Of a stretch of 64,000 nt of DNA, positions 15,222 through 23,151 are shown piece by piece. The position numbers and the translations under genes are program-made. A model generated the notes under the pieces. It did not search any database and was not told where the DNA came from. It saw only the letters and a program-made list of their open reading frames with translations. Origin of the DNA: Pseudoflavonifractor sp902362925 (GTDB lineage Bacteria > Bacillota > Clostridia > Oscillospirales > Oscillospiraceae); the NCBI GenBank assembly GCA_902362925.1, contig CABIYL010000009.1; one strand, 5' to 3'. Numbering within the stretch: position 1 is the stretch's first letter; every line of letters begins with the position of its first letter.

Positions 15222-16754
15222 ATGAAGGGTTCCATGACCGCGGCGGCGGTTCATAAACAATATGAGGACGGCATCTCCGCCTTCCGGCGTCAGATCGGAG
15301 ACGCTGCGCTGCGCCAGCGCTTTGCCGCCGAGGCGGACGCCTTTTTCCGCGCCTGCGCGCTGGGCGTCTGGGGCCGGGACGGCAACGCCCTCACCCCCCG
15401 CCACGTGGAGTACTACAACGCGGTGTACACCAAGGGGAACCCGGTGCCCTCCATCCTGTTCTGGGAGCTGTCCTCCGCAGTGGCGGACTACCCCGGCTTT
15501 CAGGCCCCCGGCTTCTTCGCCCGGATGCGGGCCAGCGACAAGGTGTCCGGCGGAAAGCTGTCCCGCCGGTTTGTGGACCTGATGACCCTGATGCTGCTTC
15601 TCTTTGCGGCTGTGGACGACATTGTCAGCGAGGAGGAGGCCGGGTTTGTCAACCACTGTGCCGACACCCTGCTGACTCTGTGCGACCGGGACGGCCTCAA
15701 GGGCGACAAGGCCCCTCTGGACGTCAACGACTTCATCACCCGCCGTCCCGACGCCCCCAAGCCGGACACTCCGGCCCCTGCCGCTCAGGGCGAGGGTGCG
15801 CCCCAGGCCGCCGCACAGCCCAAGGAGGAGGCGGAGCCCGCCCCCAGCCTGGAGGAGCTGCTGGCGGAACTGGACAGCCTGTGCGGCCTGGAGAAGGTGA
15901 AAAAGGACGTCAAGAGCCTGATTAACCTGGTCAAGGTGCGCAAAATGCGCCAGGAGCACGGCCTGCCCGTGCCCCCCATGAGCCTGCACCTGGTCTTTAT
16001 GGGCAATCCGGGCACCGGCAAGACCACGGTGGCCCGTCTGCTGGCCAAGATCTACCACGCCATTGGAGTGCTGTCCAAGGGCCAGCTGGTGGAGGTGGAT
16101 CGGTCCGGACTGGTGGCCGGATTTGTGGGTCAGACCGCCATCAAGACCAACGAGGTCATTCAGAAGGCCCTGGGCGGCGTGCTCTTCATTGACGAGGCCT
16201 ACGCCCTGGCCAACCAGGACTCCCCCAACGACTTCGGCAAGGAGGCCATTGAGGCCCTGCTCAAGGGCATGGAGGACCACCGGGCCGACCTGATTGTCAT
16301 TGTGGCCGGTTACACCGAGCTGATGAGCAATTTCATCAACGCAAACCCCGGCCTGGAGAGCCGCTTCAACAAGTATTTCTACTTTGAGGACTACAACGGC
16401 GATGAGCTGATGGAGATTTTCCGCTCCATGTGCAAGAAGAACGGCTACACCCTGGACGAGGAGACGGAGAAGTTTGCCGCCGAGGGCTTCAAGCAGCTCT
16501 ACGAGGAGCGGGACGAGAACTTCGGCAACGCCCGGGATGTGCGCAACGTCTTTGAGCGGGCGGTGGCCCGCCAGGCCGACCGTGTGGCGGCGCTGGAGAA
16601 CCCCAGCAAGGAGGACCTGATGGCCATCACGGTCTCCGACCTGAAGGAGGACGACGAGCCGGAGGAGACCCCCGGCCAGGCTATCGCCCAGGATGCCGCT
16701 CCCCTGCCTACGGAAGACGGCGGGGCGGAAGATCGCACTCCCACCCAAGAATAA
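15222..16754 (+). CDS. CbxX/CfxQ (SpoVK-like) AAA+ ATPase with N-terminal helical domain, 510 aa
   Basis: Residues 1-170 form an alpha-helical region resembling a TerB-like domain (LMTLMLLLFAAVDDIVSEEEAGF), then a Pro/Ala-rich linker with PAPAAQGEGAPQ. The AAA+ module begins near residue 205 (LEELLAELDSLCGLEKVK) with Walker A GNPGTGKTT near 262, Walker B VLFIDEAYAL near 320 and the sensor region SRFNKYFYFEDY near 380. In this family the ATPase remodels partner complexes (Rubisco activase CbbX, spore protein SpoVK). No Rubisco genes are nearby, so the partner is unknown. Confidence 0.85.
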   Translation: MKGSMTAAAVHKQYEDGISAFRRQIGDAALRQRFAAEADAFFRACALGVWGRDGNALTPRHVEYYNAVYTKGNPVPSILFWELSSAVADYPGFQAPGFFARMRASDKVSGGKLSRRFVDLMTLMLLLFAAVDDIVSEEEAGFVNHCADTLLTLCDRDGLKGDKAPLDVNDFITRRPDAPKPDTPAPAAQGEGAPQAAAQPKEEAEPAPSLEELLAELDSLCGLEKVKKDVKSLINLVKVRKMRQEHGLPVPPMSLHLVFMGNPGTGKTTVARLLAKIYHAIGVLSKGQLVEVDRSGLVAGFVGQTAIKTNEVIQKALGGVLFIDEAYALANQDSPNDFGKEAIEALLKGMEDHRADLIVIVAGYTELMSNFINANPGLESRFNKYFYFEDYNGDELMEIFRSMCKKNGYTLDEETEKFAAEGFKQLYEERDENFGNARDVRNVFERAVARQADRVAALENPSKEDLMAITVSDLKEDDEPEETPGQAIAQDAAPLPTEDGGAEDRTPTQE

Positions 16755-16941
16755 GGCCCAGGCGCAGACCGGCCTGAAAGCCTGTGATGGAGGCGTTGGT
16801 AACCAGGCTCTCCTTGGCGGCGGCCATTTCCGGCGGCAGTTCGGACAGTATCTTTTCCAGTTCTGCCGTCTCCTCGGGAAACAGGTCCAGGTTCTGCCTC
16901 TCCACAAAAAAGCAGTGCAGTTCCTCCAGGGCTGATTCCAT
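16708..16941 (-). CDS. Small helical protein, DUF6809-like, 77 aa
   Basis: The start at 16941 follows GGAGGAAAAGGT. The protein is mostly helical (MESALEELHCFFVERQNLDL) and ends with GFQAGLRLGLILGWEC, a pattern I associate with the DUF6809 family of clostridial and prophage proteins; this is tentative. Its 3' end overlaps the convergent ATPase gene by 47 bases. Its promoter contains a perfect palindrome facing a divergent XRE regulator gene, so it is probably that regulator's target. Confidence 0.7.
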   Translation of the reverse strand: MESALEELHCFFVERQNLDLFPEETAELEKILSELPPEMAAAKESLVTNASITGFQAGLRLGLILGWECDLPPRRLP

Positions 16942-16975
16942 ACCTTTTCCTCCTCACGTCATATATTGCGTGTTC

Positions 16976-17004
16976 ATCATATCACGCTACAAATAGCGTG
17001 TCAA
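16976..17004 (-). promoter_or_regulatory. Near-consensus SigA promoter with embedded operator palindrome
   Basis: On the minus strand TTGACA (16999-17004) and TATGAT (16976-16981) are separated by exactly 17 bases. The inverted repeat CACGCTA-CAAA-TAGCGTG (16983-17000) fills the spacer and touches the -35 box, and a further half-site (TTGCGTG) lies at about 16967-16973. A bound XRE dimer would block RNA polymerase. Confidence 0.8.
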
Positions 17005-17016
17005 GGGGCGTTGACT

Positions 17017-17235
17017 ATGATTTTCAACCAACGGGTCCGCCAGCTGCGGGAAGAGGCCGGGCTGACACAGGAGCAGGCTGCAAAAGCGCTGGGCATCAGC
17101 AGCCGGAACTATCAGCGGCTGGAGGCGGATGATGCCATTCCAAGCTATAAGAGCATGCTGGCGATCGGCGAGTATTACCGCGTCTCGCTGGACTATCTGG
17201 TGGGGCGGACAGAAAAACGGGAAATCAATCTTTGA
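17017..17235 (+). CDS. XRE-family helix-turn-helix regulator, 72 aa
   Basis: A single-domain Cro/cI-type DNA-binding protein: FNQRVRQLREEAGLTQEQAA followed by LGISSRNYQRLEADDAIPSY and the family ending GEYYRVSLDYLVGRT. The start at 17017 is the first ATG after the operator region; an upstream in-frame ATG at 16966 would run through the operator. It is divergent from the small DUF6809-like gene and most likely represses it and itself through the shared palindrome. Confidence 0.88.
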   Translation: MIFNQRVRQLREEAGLTQEQAAKALGISSRNYQRLEADDAIPSYKSMLAIGEYYRVSLDYLVGRTEKREINL

Positions 17236-17242
17236 ACAGAAA

Positions 17243-17270
17243 ACGGGACGGGTCCTCAGACCCGTCCCGT
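17243..17270. terminator. Terminator after the XRE gene
   Basis: ACGGGACGGGTC-CTCA-GACCCGTCCCGT is a 12-bp perfect stem followed by TTTGTCTTAT on the plus strand; it also lies at the 3' end of the convergent DUF554 gene. Confidence 0.85.
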
Positions 17271-17291
17271 TTGTCTTATATTCGCTGATGT

Positions 17292-18002
17292 TCACCCCAT
17301 CAGCCCGCTGAGCAGATTGGCCAGGGGAATGTAGCCGATGGGCAGGAAGATGGCGGGCAGCATATTGCCCACTCGGATTTTCTCCTTGGGCAGACCCAGC
17401 ATGTTCAGGGCGATGCCCACGATGATGGTGCCGCCCACGGCGTTCATCTCGGTGACCACAGCCGGGTCCATGCCCTGTCCCACCAGAGCGAAGATAAGGG
17501 TCAGGCCGCCCTGGTAGAGGAGCAGCGGAATGGTGGAGAAGGCCACGCCAACGCCCATGGCGGCGGCAAAGGTGATGGAGGTGACGCCGTCGATGACACC
17601 CTTGGAAATCAGGATGTCGTACTTGCCCAGCATGCCCGCCTGCATGGATCCGTTGATGGCCATGGCACCCACACAGAAGAGGACCGAGGCGTTGACAAAG
17701 CCCTCCACAAAGCGGCTGTTGCTCTCTCCCCGAATCAGCTTCCGGCGGAGCAGATCTCCCAGGCCGTCCATCCGCTTCTCGATGTTCAGGGCCTCCCCCA
17801 GCAGGGTGCCCACCACCATGCAGACGATGACGCAGAGGGTGTCCGCCGTGCCAATCATGCCCGAGATGCCGATGCCCAGCACGCACAGTCCCAGGGCACA
17901 GGTGAGGATGGAGGCAAACCGGTCGCTGATTCTGTTTTTGAACGCCAGACCCAGGGCGCTGCCCAGCAGGATCAGCGCCACATTGATAATGGTAGCAAGC
18001 AT
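17292..18002 (-). CDS. DUF554 family membrane protein, 236 aa
   Basis: A hydrophobic protein with about seven transmembrane segments, starting MLATIINVALILLGSALGLA. Family-typical pieces are GMIGTADTLCVIVCMVVGTLLGE, the RFVEGFVNASVLFCVGAMAI region and LISKGVIDGVTSITFAAAMG. The start at 18002 follows GGGGGAACATCC. DUF554 (YdfK/YqgA) proteins are predicted transporters, but no substrate has been established to my knowledge. It has its own promoter and is divergent from the flippase gene. Confidence 0.88.
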   Translation of the reverse strand: MLATIINVALILLGSALGLAFKNRISDRFASILTCALGLCVLGIGISGMIGTADTLCVIVCMVVGTLLGEALNIEKRMDGLGDLLRRKLIRGESNSRFVEGFVNASVLFCVGAMAINGSMQAGMLGKYDILISKGVIDGVTSITFAAAMGVGVAFSTIPLLLYQGGLTLIFALVGQGMDPAVVTEMNAVGGTIIVGIALNMLGLPKEKIRVGNMLPAIFLPIGYIPLANLLSGLMG

Positions 18003-18048
18003 GGATGTTCCCCCGTTCACTTTTGCGCTTTACTGTGATAACTTTTCT

Positions 18049-18077
18049 ATCATACCCCCTGATCCACCATTTGTCAA
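18049..18077 (-). promoter_or_regulatory. SigA promoter of the DUF554 gene
   Basis: On the minus strand TTGACA (18072-18077), a 17-base spacer, and TATGAT (18049-18054), about 47 bases before the start codon. Confidence 0.75.
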
Positions 18078-18142
18078 AGCGTTTCTGTCCTCATGTCCCC
18101 CTTGTCCCATGAATAAGCTGTTCAGGAAGGGGGGCGCGAATC

Positions 18143-19678
18143 TTGAAACTCAACCGCTCGTCCATGCTCTACGGCACACTGGTCCTCACCCTCACCAGCA
18201 TCATTTCCCAGGTGCTGGGCTTTGTGTACCGGATCTTCCTCTCCCGCCTCATCGGCGCGGAGGTAATGGGCCTCTACCAGCTCATCATGCCGGTGTACTC
18301 GGTGATTATGTCCCTCACCGCCATCGGGCTGACGGTGGCGGTGTCCAACCTGTCGGCGGAGTACCACGCCCTGGGCAACCCAAAGGCCATTGTCCAGCTG
18401 CTCCGGAAAGCCCTTGCCGCCTTTCTGATTCTCTTCGCCCTGGTGGCGGGAGTGACCGTTCTGCTGTACGACCCTATCTCGGTCTACCTGCTGGGAGACG
18501 CCCGCACCCAGCTGGGCCTGCTGCTGCTGCTCCCCTGCATCCTCCTCACCGGCATCGAGAACCTCCACAAGCACTACTTTTACGGCACGGGAAACATCCG
18601 TCCCCCCGCCGTTGTGGAGCTGACCGAGCAGTTTATCCGCACCGGCGCGGTGCTGGGCCTGCTGGTGCTTCTGCTGCCCCAGTACCCGGAGCGGGTGGTG
18701 GGCATTATCGTGGCGGGTATGTGCTGCTCAGAGCTGTTCTCCTCCGTCACCCTAGTCCTTCTCTTCCGGCGGCACATGGGCCGTCCCGCCGCCCTGCCCG
18801 GCAAGGGAGAGGACCCACGCCGCTTGAAGCGGCGGATGTGCTCCATCGCCCTGCCCATCGCCGCCACCGCCCTGCTGGGCAACCTGATGGGCTCGGCCAA
18901 TGCCGTCCTCATCCCCCAGCGCCTGGTCCATGCAGGCATGGACGTGTCCGCCGCTATGAGCGCCTTCGGTGTCCTCTGCGGTATGACGGTGCCCATGCTC
19001 TGCCTGCCCACCGCCTTTATCGGCGCCATGGGGCTGGTGCTGGTGCCCAAGCTGTCCCAGAGCGTGGCCCTGGGCCGGATGGACGAGGTCAGGCGCCGCA
19101 TCTATAAGGCTCTGCTGGCCACCTCCGTGCTGGTCATGCCCACCCTGGCCATTCTGGTGGTGCTGGGCCCCACCATTGGCATCTATCTCTTCCGGGAGGC
19201 CACTGTTGGCCGCTATATGGTCCCCCTGTCGGTGGGTGTGCTGCTGTCCTGCTATCAGTCAGTACTCTCCGGCGTCCTCAGCGGCATCGGCCACCAGGCC
19301 GCTGCCGCCCGCAGCTCCCTCATCTGCGGAGCGGTGCAGCTGGGGTGCACCTGGGTGCTCATGGGACTGCCCGGTGTGGGGCTTGGCGGATACGTGGCTG
19401 GATTTGTCTTCAGCTCCGCTCTGGGTGCACTCCTCAACTACTGGGAGGTCTCCCGGCGCACGGGCCTGAAGCCCCGTCTCTTCCAGTGGTGCACCGCCCC
19501 CGCCCTCTCCGCCCTGCTCATGGGGCTGGTCATCAATCTGCTGTTCCGCATCCTTCTGGACGCGGGTATGGACGGTACCCCCGCCTGTCTGGCCTGTATC
19601 CTCTTCGGCGGCGTGCTCTACCTGGCCGCCCTCTCCGCCCAGGGTGTCCGTCCCTCTCAGCTGTTTCGGCTCAAATAA
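18143..19678 (+). CDS. SpoVB-like polysaccharide/lipid flippase (MATE-MVF superfamily), 511 aa
   Basis: A protein with about 14 transmembrane helices beginning LTLTSIISQVLGFVYRIFLSRLIGAEVMGLYQL, the standard entry of the SpoVB/MurJ group (split here for clarity as TLTSIISQVLGFVYRIFLSR). SpoVB flips peptidoglycan precursors during spore cortex synthesis; other members export polysaccharides. The start is a TTG at 18143 after AGGAAGGGGGG, since no in-frame ATG precedes the first helix. The next gene encodes a wall amidase, which fits an envelope role. The exact lipid-linked substrate is uncertain. Confidence 0.85.
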   Translation: MKLNRSSMLYGTLVLTLTSIISQVLGFVYRIFLSRLIGAEVMGLYQLIMPVYSVIMSLTAIGLTVAVSNLSAEYHALGNPKAIVQLLRKALAAFLILFALVAGVTVLLYDPISVYLLGDARTQLGLLLLLPCILLTGIENLHKHYFYGTGNIRPPAVVELTEQFIRTGAVLGLLVLLLPQYPERVVGIIVAGMCCSELFSSVTLVLLFRRHMGRPAALPGKGEDPRRLKRRMCSIALPIAATALLGNLMGSANAVLIPQRLVHAGMDVSAAMSAFGVLCGMTVPMLCLPTAFIGAMGLVLVPKLSQSVALGRMDEVRRRIYKALLATSVLVMPTLAILVVLGPTIGIYLFREATVGRYMVPLSVGVLLSCYQSVLSGVLSGIGHQAAAARSSLICGAVQLGCTWVLMGLPGVGLGGYVAGFVFSSALGALLNYWEVSRRTGLKPRLFQWCTAPALSALLMGLVINLLFRILLDAGMDGTPACLACILFGGVLYLAALSAQGVRPSQLFRLK

Positions 19679-19704
19679 CATTTTTCTGACAAATTCCCGC
19701 CCCC

Positions 19705-19734
19705 TTGCTCTTCCGGCTCTCTTTGTGCTATGAT
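19705..19734 (+). promoter_or_regulatory. Probable SigA promoter of the amidase gene
   Basis: TTGCTC (19705-19710) and TATGAT (19729-19734) with an 18-base spacer. Confidence 0.5.
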
Positions 19735-19771
19735 ATTTGTCAGCACCAACAGACCGCCGGGAGGCCATACC

Positions 19772-20437
19772 ATGAACAGCACCGTGCAGAAACCACCAAA
19801 ATTTACCCGCCCCAGACTGCCCAGAGAACTGCGGCTGCCCGCCATTCTGGCCGCCGTCATTGTAGGGCTGCTGATTATCCGGGCGGTGCTGGCCGTCCTG
19901 ATGCCGAGTTTCTCCGGTACCGCCGATACCCTACCGGAGGATGTCCCCGACGCCCCGGAGTGGGTGGAGCGCCAGCTTCTGCCCATCAATGAGTACTCCC
20001 GCCCGGGAGAAAAGCTGACCGCCGTCAACGGCGTGGTGGTCCACTACACCGGCAATCCGGGCACCACCGCCCAGCAGAACCGGAGCTACTTCGCCGGTCT
20101 GGCCCAGAGCGGCGAGACCTTTGCCAGCAGCAACTTTGTCATTGGCCTGGAGGGTGAGATTCTGGAGTGTGTCCCGCTGGACGAGGTGGCCTATGCCTCC
20201 AGCCAGCGCAATTACGACACCCTGTCCATCGAGGTCTGCCACCCGGACGACACCGGCGAATTTACCCAGGCCTCCTATGACGCGCTGGTCAAGCTGGTCC
20301 AGTGGCTGGTGGACACCTACGATTTGGATCGGGACCAGATTCTCCGCCACTATGATGTAACGGGCAAGGAGTGCCCCCGCTACTATGTCCAGCACCCCGA
20401 GGCCTGGGAGGCCTTTCTGGACGATTTGGAGTTTTAA
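19772..20437 (+). CDS. Membrane-anchored N-acetylmuramoyl-L-alanine amidase (Ami_2/PGRP fold), 221 aa
   Basis: The ATG at 19772 follows GGGAGGCCATACC. Residues 22-45 form a transmembrane anchor (LPAILAAVIVGLLIIRAVLAV), and residues about 80-215 are an amidase_2 domain. The zinc ligands are visible as VVVHYTGNPGTT and later LRHYDVTGKECPRYY, with YDTLSIEVCHPD in between. The enzyme cleaves the bond between muramic acid and the peptide stem outside the cell. It follows the flippase gene but has its own promoter and terminator. Confidence 0.9.
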   Translation: MNSTVQKPPKFTRPRLPRELRLPAILAAVIVGLLIIRAVLAVLMPSFSGTADTLPEDVPDAPEWVERQLLPINEYSRPGEKLTAVNGVVVHYTGNPGTTAQQNRSYFAGLAQSGETFASSNFVIGLEGEILECVPLDEVAYASSQRNYDTLSIEVCHPDDTGEFTQASYDALVKLVQWLVDTYDLDRDQILRHYDVTGKECPRYYVQHPEAWEAFLDDLEF

Positions 20438-20443
20438 ATGCAG

Positions 20444-20477
20444 CAGCGGCCTGCCGGAACATTCCGGCAGGCCGCTG
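20444..20477. terminator. Bidirectional terminator between amidase and pyridoxal kinase genes
   Basis: CAGCGGCCTGCCGGAA and TTCCGGCAGGCCGCTG form a 16-bp stem with a two-base loop between convergent genes. Confidence 0.85.
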
Positions 20478-20488
20478 TATTTGTCCTC

Positions 20489-21364
20489 TTACAGTTCTTC
20501 TCTTGTGACTGCGGGCAGGCTTCCGCCGCCGGTGAGCAGTCCCAGCAGCCCCTCAAACTCCACGCCCTCCAGTGGCGGCGTGGCCAGGGCCAGGGTACGG
20601 CTGACGCACTGCTGCACAAAGGCCGCCGCATCCGCTGCGGCCTGGCCCAGGTTCTCCTCCCGCAGGAGTCCGCCCAGCAGCACTGCCGCGAACAGATCCC
20701 CTGTCCCGGGAAAGCTGCCCTGCTCCCGATGGGTGAGGGCCAGCTCCATTTTGCCGGTGACATGGTCCAGGCTGGCCGCCCCCACCTGCTCCGCTCCCGC
20801 GGACACGCCGGTGAGCACCACCGACCGCCGCCCATTCAGGGAGAGTCGCTCCAGCCAGCTGCGGACTGTATCACGGTCCGGCTGGGCCTGGTACTCCTCC
20901 CCCAGCAGCAGAGCCGCCTCGGTCAGATTGGGGGTAATCACGTCCGCCTGAGCGGCCAGCTCCCCCATCCGGGCGCACAGCTCCGGCGTACAGGTCCGGT
21001 AGGCCCGGCCGTGGTCCCCCATCACCGGGTCCACCAGTACCAGGGTCTTTTCCCGCCGGAACCGGCAGATGGCGGTCTGGAGCAGGCCGATCTGCCGCTC
21101 CGAGCCCAGAAACCCGCTGTACACCGCGTCGGGCTCCACGCCCAGCTCCCCCCAGTGAGCCGCTACCTGTCCCATCTGGTCGGTCAGGTCCAGAAACACC
21201 GCATGCTCGGAGGAAGGAAACGCCGTATGGGCCGAGAGGTAGGCCGTCAGCATGGGGTTGCACTGGCATCCCATGGCGGCCAGCACCGGGAGTATCACCG
21301 TCAGAGAGCACCGGCCTACGCCGGACATATCGTGGACTGCCGCCACTCTGGGCGCACGTTTCAT
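20489..21364 (-). CDS. Pyridoxal/pyridoxamine kinase (PdxK/PdxY family), 291 aa
   Basis: A ribokinase-fold kinase that phosphorylates B6 vitamers to make pyridoxal phosphate. It starts MKRAPRVAAVHDMSGVGRCS, has VDPVMGDHGRAY near 115, ITPNLTEAALLLG near 145, and the anion hole GTGDLFAAVLLGG near 228. The chosen start at 21364 gives the standard N-terminus; 12 upstream codons are open but not family-like. It has its own promoter, back to back with that of the tRNA locus. Whether it prefers pyridoxal, pyridoxamine or HMP cannot be decided here. Confidence 0.88.
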   Translation of the reverse strand: MKRAPRVAAVHDMSGVGRCSLTVILPVLAAMGCQCNPMLTAYLSAHTAFPSSEHAVFLDLTDQMGQVAAHWGELGVEPDAVYSGFLGSERQIGLLQTAICRFRREKTLVLVDPVMGDHGRAYRTCTPELCARMGELAAQADVITPNLTEAALLLGEEYQAQPDRDTVRSWLERLSLNGRRSVVLTGVSAGAEQVGAASLDHVTGKMELALTHREQGSFPGTGDLFAAVLLGGLLREENLGQAAADAAAFVQQCVSRTLALATPPLEGVEFEGLLGLLTGGGSLPAVTREEL

Positions 21365-21408
21365 ATGCCTCACATCCTTGGCTGATTCTCGCATTTTCAT
21401 TGAGCACT

Positions 21409-21437
21409 ATTATAATGGCTTTTCCGCCCCGGTTCAA
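21409..21437 (-). promoter_or_regulatory. SigA promoter of the pyridoxal kinase gene
   Basis: On the minus strand TTGAAC (21432-21437), 17-base spacer, TATAAT (21409-21414). Its -35 box touches that of the divergent tRNA promoter. Confidence 0.8.
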
Positions 21438-21466
21438 TTGACAATTTTGCCGCTCAATGCTAAAAT
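21438..21466 (+). promoter_or_regulatory. Strong SigA promoter of the tRNA-Leu locus
   Basis: TTGACA (21438-21443), a 17-base spacer and TAAAAT (21461-21466). The predicted transcript starts near 21473, about 42 bases before the tRNA-like fragment. Confidence 0.8.
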
Positions 21467-21514
21467 ACCTCCAGTTCCTTTGTCTCTTTCCCTTGCAGCA
21501 GCAAATTTCAATAT

Positions 21515-21553
<39 letters not shown>

Positions 21554-21595
21554 GCTGTCACCTCAGTGAAGAATTTCCCAGCAATCAGGTAAAAG

Positions 21596-21613
21596 CAGGC
21601 ATGGCCTGTTTTT
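21596..21613 (+). terminator. Short terminator after the tRNA-Leu half
   Basis: CAGGC-ATG-GCCTG followed by TTTTT. The stem is only five pairs, so termination may be partial and allow read-through into the complete tRNA. Confidence 0.5.
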
Positions 21614-21687
21614 ATAGATGCGGATCAAGCACAACGCTCCGCCTCGGGTAGCCCTCCCCGAGTAAAAATAGAGGGGAAATTAAATAT

Positions 21688-21772
21688 GCGGGTATGGTGG
21701 AATTGGTTGACACGCAGGATTTAGGTTCCTGTGCCGTGAGGCGTGTGGGTTCGAGTCCCACTACCCGTACCA
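21688..21772 (+). tRNA. tRNA-Leu (anticodon TAG)
   Basis: 85 bases fold as a class II tRNA: acceptor GCGGGTA/TACCCGT, D arm, anticodon stem CAGGA/TCCTG with loop TTTAGGT (anticodon TAG, reading CUA), a variable arm and a T arm GTGGG-TTCGAGT-CCCAC. The CCA end is encoded. The first acceptor pair is a G-T wobble. A hairpin terminator follows directly. An AT-rich mobile region begins about 100 bases downstream, so the gene may have served as an integration landmark. Confidence 0.93.
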
Positions 21773-21798
21773 AGCGCTGCTGGCATCCCAGCAGCGCT
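21773..21798 (+). terminator. Terminator of the tRNA-Leu gene
   Basis: AGCGCTGCTGG-CATC-CCAGCAGCGCT followed by TTTCT, directly after the CCA end. Confidence 0.85.
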
Positions 21799-21870
21799 TT
21801 TCTATAATCTCATTGTCAAATTATAGGGCATGGTGTAAGATAACTATGATCAGAGAGAAGGTGTTATTTG

Positions 21871-23007
21871 ATGGAAAAAAACTTGGACCATTTGACCTCC
21901 GAGGAAGTTGAGACTTTAATGCAACGATATTATGCTGGTGAGTCTGTTTCCAAATTAACAAAAGAATATGGCATCTCTGTACGTAGTTCAGACCTATATA
22001 AGTTATTTCCACCGGAAGCTTTCGCTAATTACATTTGTGAGTATTGCGACGAGCCTTTAGTAATTAATCGTCCATCAAAAACCATGAAGAATCTCCCCAA
22101 ATATGAGCGAGACTTATACTGTCCAGTCTGTGGGCACAAGCCGTTTCAAACTCACTGTAATTGCGAAAATTGCCAGGAAGAAGAAAGAAATCTTCAAATG
22201 GAGCGGCTGCAGCAGATTGAAGAAGTATATTCCAAGCCACAGACACCTGTTGATTTCGCATCGCTTTCTTTTGAAAACAAAGTGTTTTTAGGCGCTATCT
22301 GTAGAGCTTTACTCAAAGAAAACCTTTATGAAATTGCACCATTTTCTAATTCGGAAGTAATTTTGACGCCTACGGACATTTTACGTAAGAAGCTATACTC
22401 AAGCTTAATTCACAACCAAGTCATAGCGGTGAGTCCGCAATCTACGTTGGATGCGTTTGATATCGATAGTGAAGACTTTCCAAATACCTTCTATATCTAT
22501 AGAGTCACCTATTTCTTAAATCTAATTTTCCCAGCAAATAAGAAGGATCTATTTACCGAAATATTAGACCCCAGTTACTATTGCACGGAGAATGCAGACG
22601 AAGCAGTTATACTGTGGAAAGAGATTGCAGTTGCTGAATGTATAGAGTATTTACAGTATCAATTAGACAAAGTAAACTTTGAATTCACCCCAGGCGAGAA
22701 GACTTATAAAACATTTGATATCATTCTAAATGACTTTTCTGTATCACAAATTTATGGAATTATTTGGCGTGCGGTGGCTGATGCATCGAAACTGTATCTT
22801 GAGAAAGGAATTAGCAAAAAGCATGCGGCAAACAGTGTTATTGGAGCCTGCGAGCGATATGCCGAGCGTGCAAAAATTAATGGGTGGGATTTAACGCAGT
22901 ATAATCGCATTAAGGATCTACCCCAAAGCGAACTCTCATTATTCTATTTTAATCGTGTACTTGGCATTGGTGAAATGGGATTTAGGGTTCCTCCAACAAT
23001 TGTTTAA
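21871..23007 (+). CDS. Unknown AT-rich island protein with zinc-ribbon motifs, 378 aa
   Basis: The ATG at 21871 follows AGAGAAGG. Residues 8-40 look like a helix-turn-helix (EEVETLMQRYYAGESVSKL then TKEYGISVRSS). Residues 54-115 hold paired cysteines (CEYC, CPVCGH, CNCENC), consistent with two zinc ribbons. The remaining two thirds are alpha-helical with no recognised domain. Base composition and codon use are far more AT-rich than the flanking core genes, so it was acquired. It lies between a tRNA-Leu and recombinase remnants. I do not recognise the family; a regulatory or defence role is only a guess. Confidence 0.75.
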   Translation: MEKNLDHLTSEEVETLMQRYYAGESVSKLTKEYGISVRSSDLYKLFPPEAFANYICEYCDEPLVINRPSKTMKNLPKYERDLYCPVCGHKPFQTHCNCENCQEEERNLQMERLQQIEEVYSKPQTPVDFASLSFENKVFLGAICRALLKENLYEIAPFSNSEVILTPTDILRKKLYSSLIHNQVIAVSPQSTLDAFDIDSEDFPNTFYIYRVTYFLNLIFPANKKDLFTEILDPSYYCTENADEAVILWKEIAVAECIEYLQYQLDKVNFEFTPGEKTYKTFDIILNDFSVSQIYGIIWRAVADASKLYLEKGISKKHAANSVIGACERYAERAKINGWDLTQYNRIKDLPQSELSLFYFNRVLGIGEMGFRVPPTIV

Positions 23008-23009
23008 GC

Positions 23010-23140
23010 CTAACGATTTCCTTTTAAGTATTCCATGGAAATATCATCGATTTCTTGCTCTAACTTTTAAAATTTTTCTGTAACGCAAAAATATGGGCGT
23101 CGAGGATTGGTTTCCTCGGCGCCCATATTTCAGTTTTCCG
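23010..23140 (-). pseudogene. Decayed C-terminal tail of a large serine recombinase
   Basis: Minus-strand translation gives WAPRKPILDAHIFALQK, then a frameshift, then LEQEIDDIS up to a TAG at 23010-23012. This matches the tail of the recombinase gene at 24770-26231 (WALRKPVLDAHILSLQK..LEQEIDGIM). It is therefore a relic of a second, related element, worn down to about 130 bases. The GGGCGTCGAGGA..TCCTCGGCGCCC inverted repeat here is just the coding sequence, although it could act as a terminator. Confidence 0.8.
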
Positions 23141-23151
23141 CCATATAATTA

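Noticed and set aside
23090..23130. Hairpin as a dedicated terminator after the 378-aa gene
   Set aside because: The inverted repeat is also coding sequence of the recombinase tail, present again at 24894-24930, so it need not be a terminator, although it could act as one.
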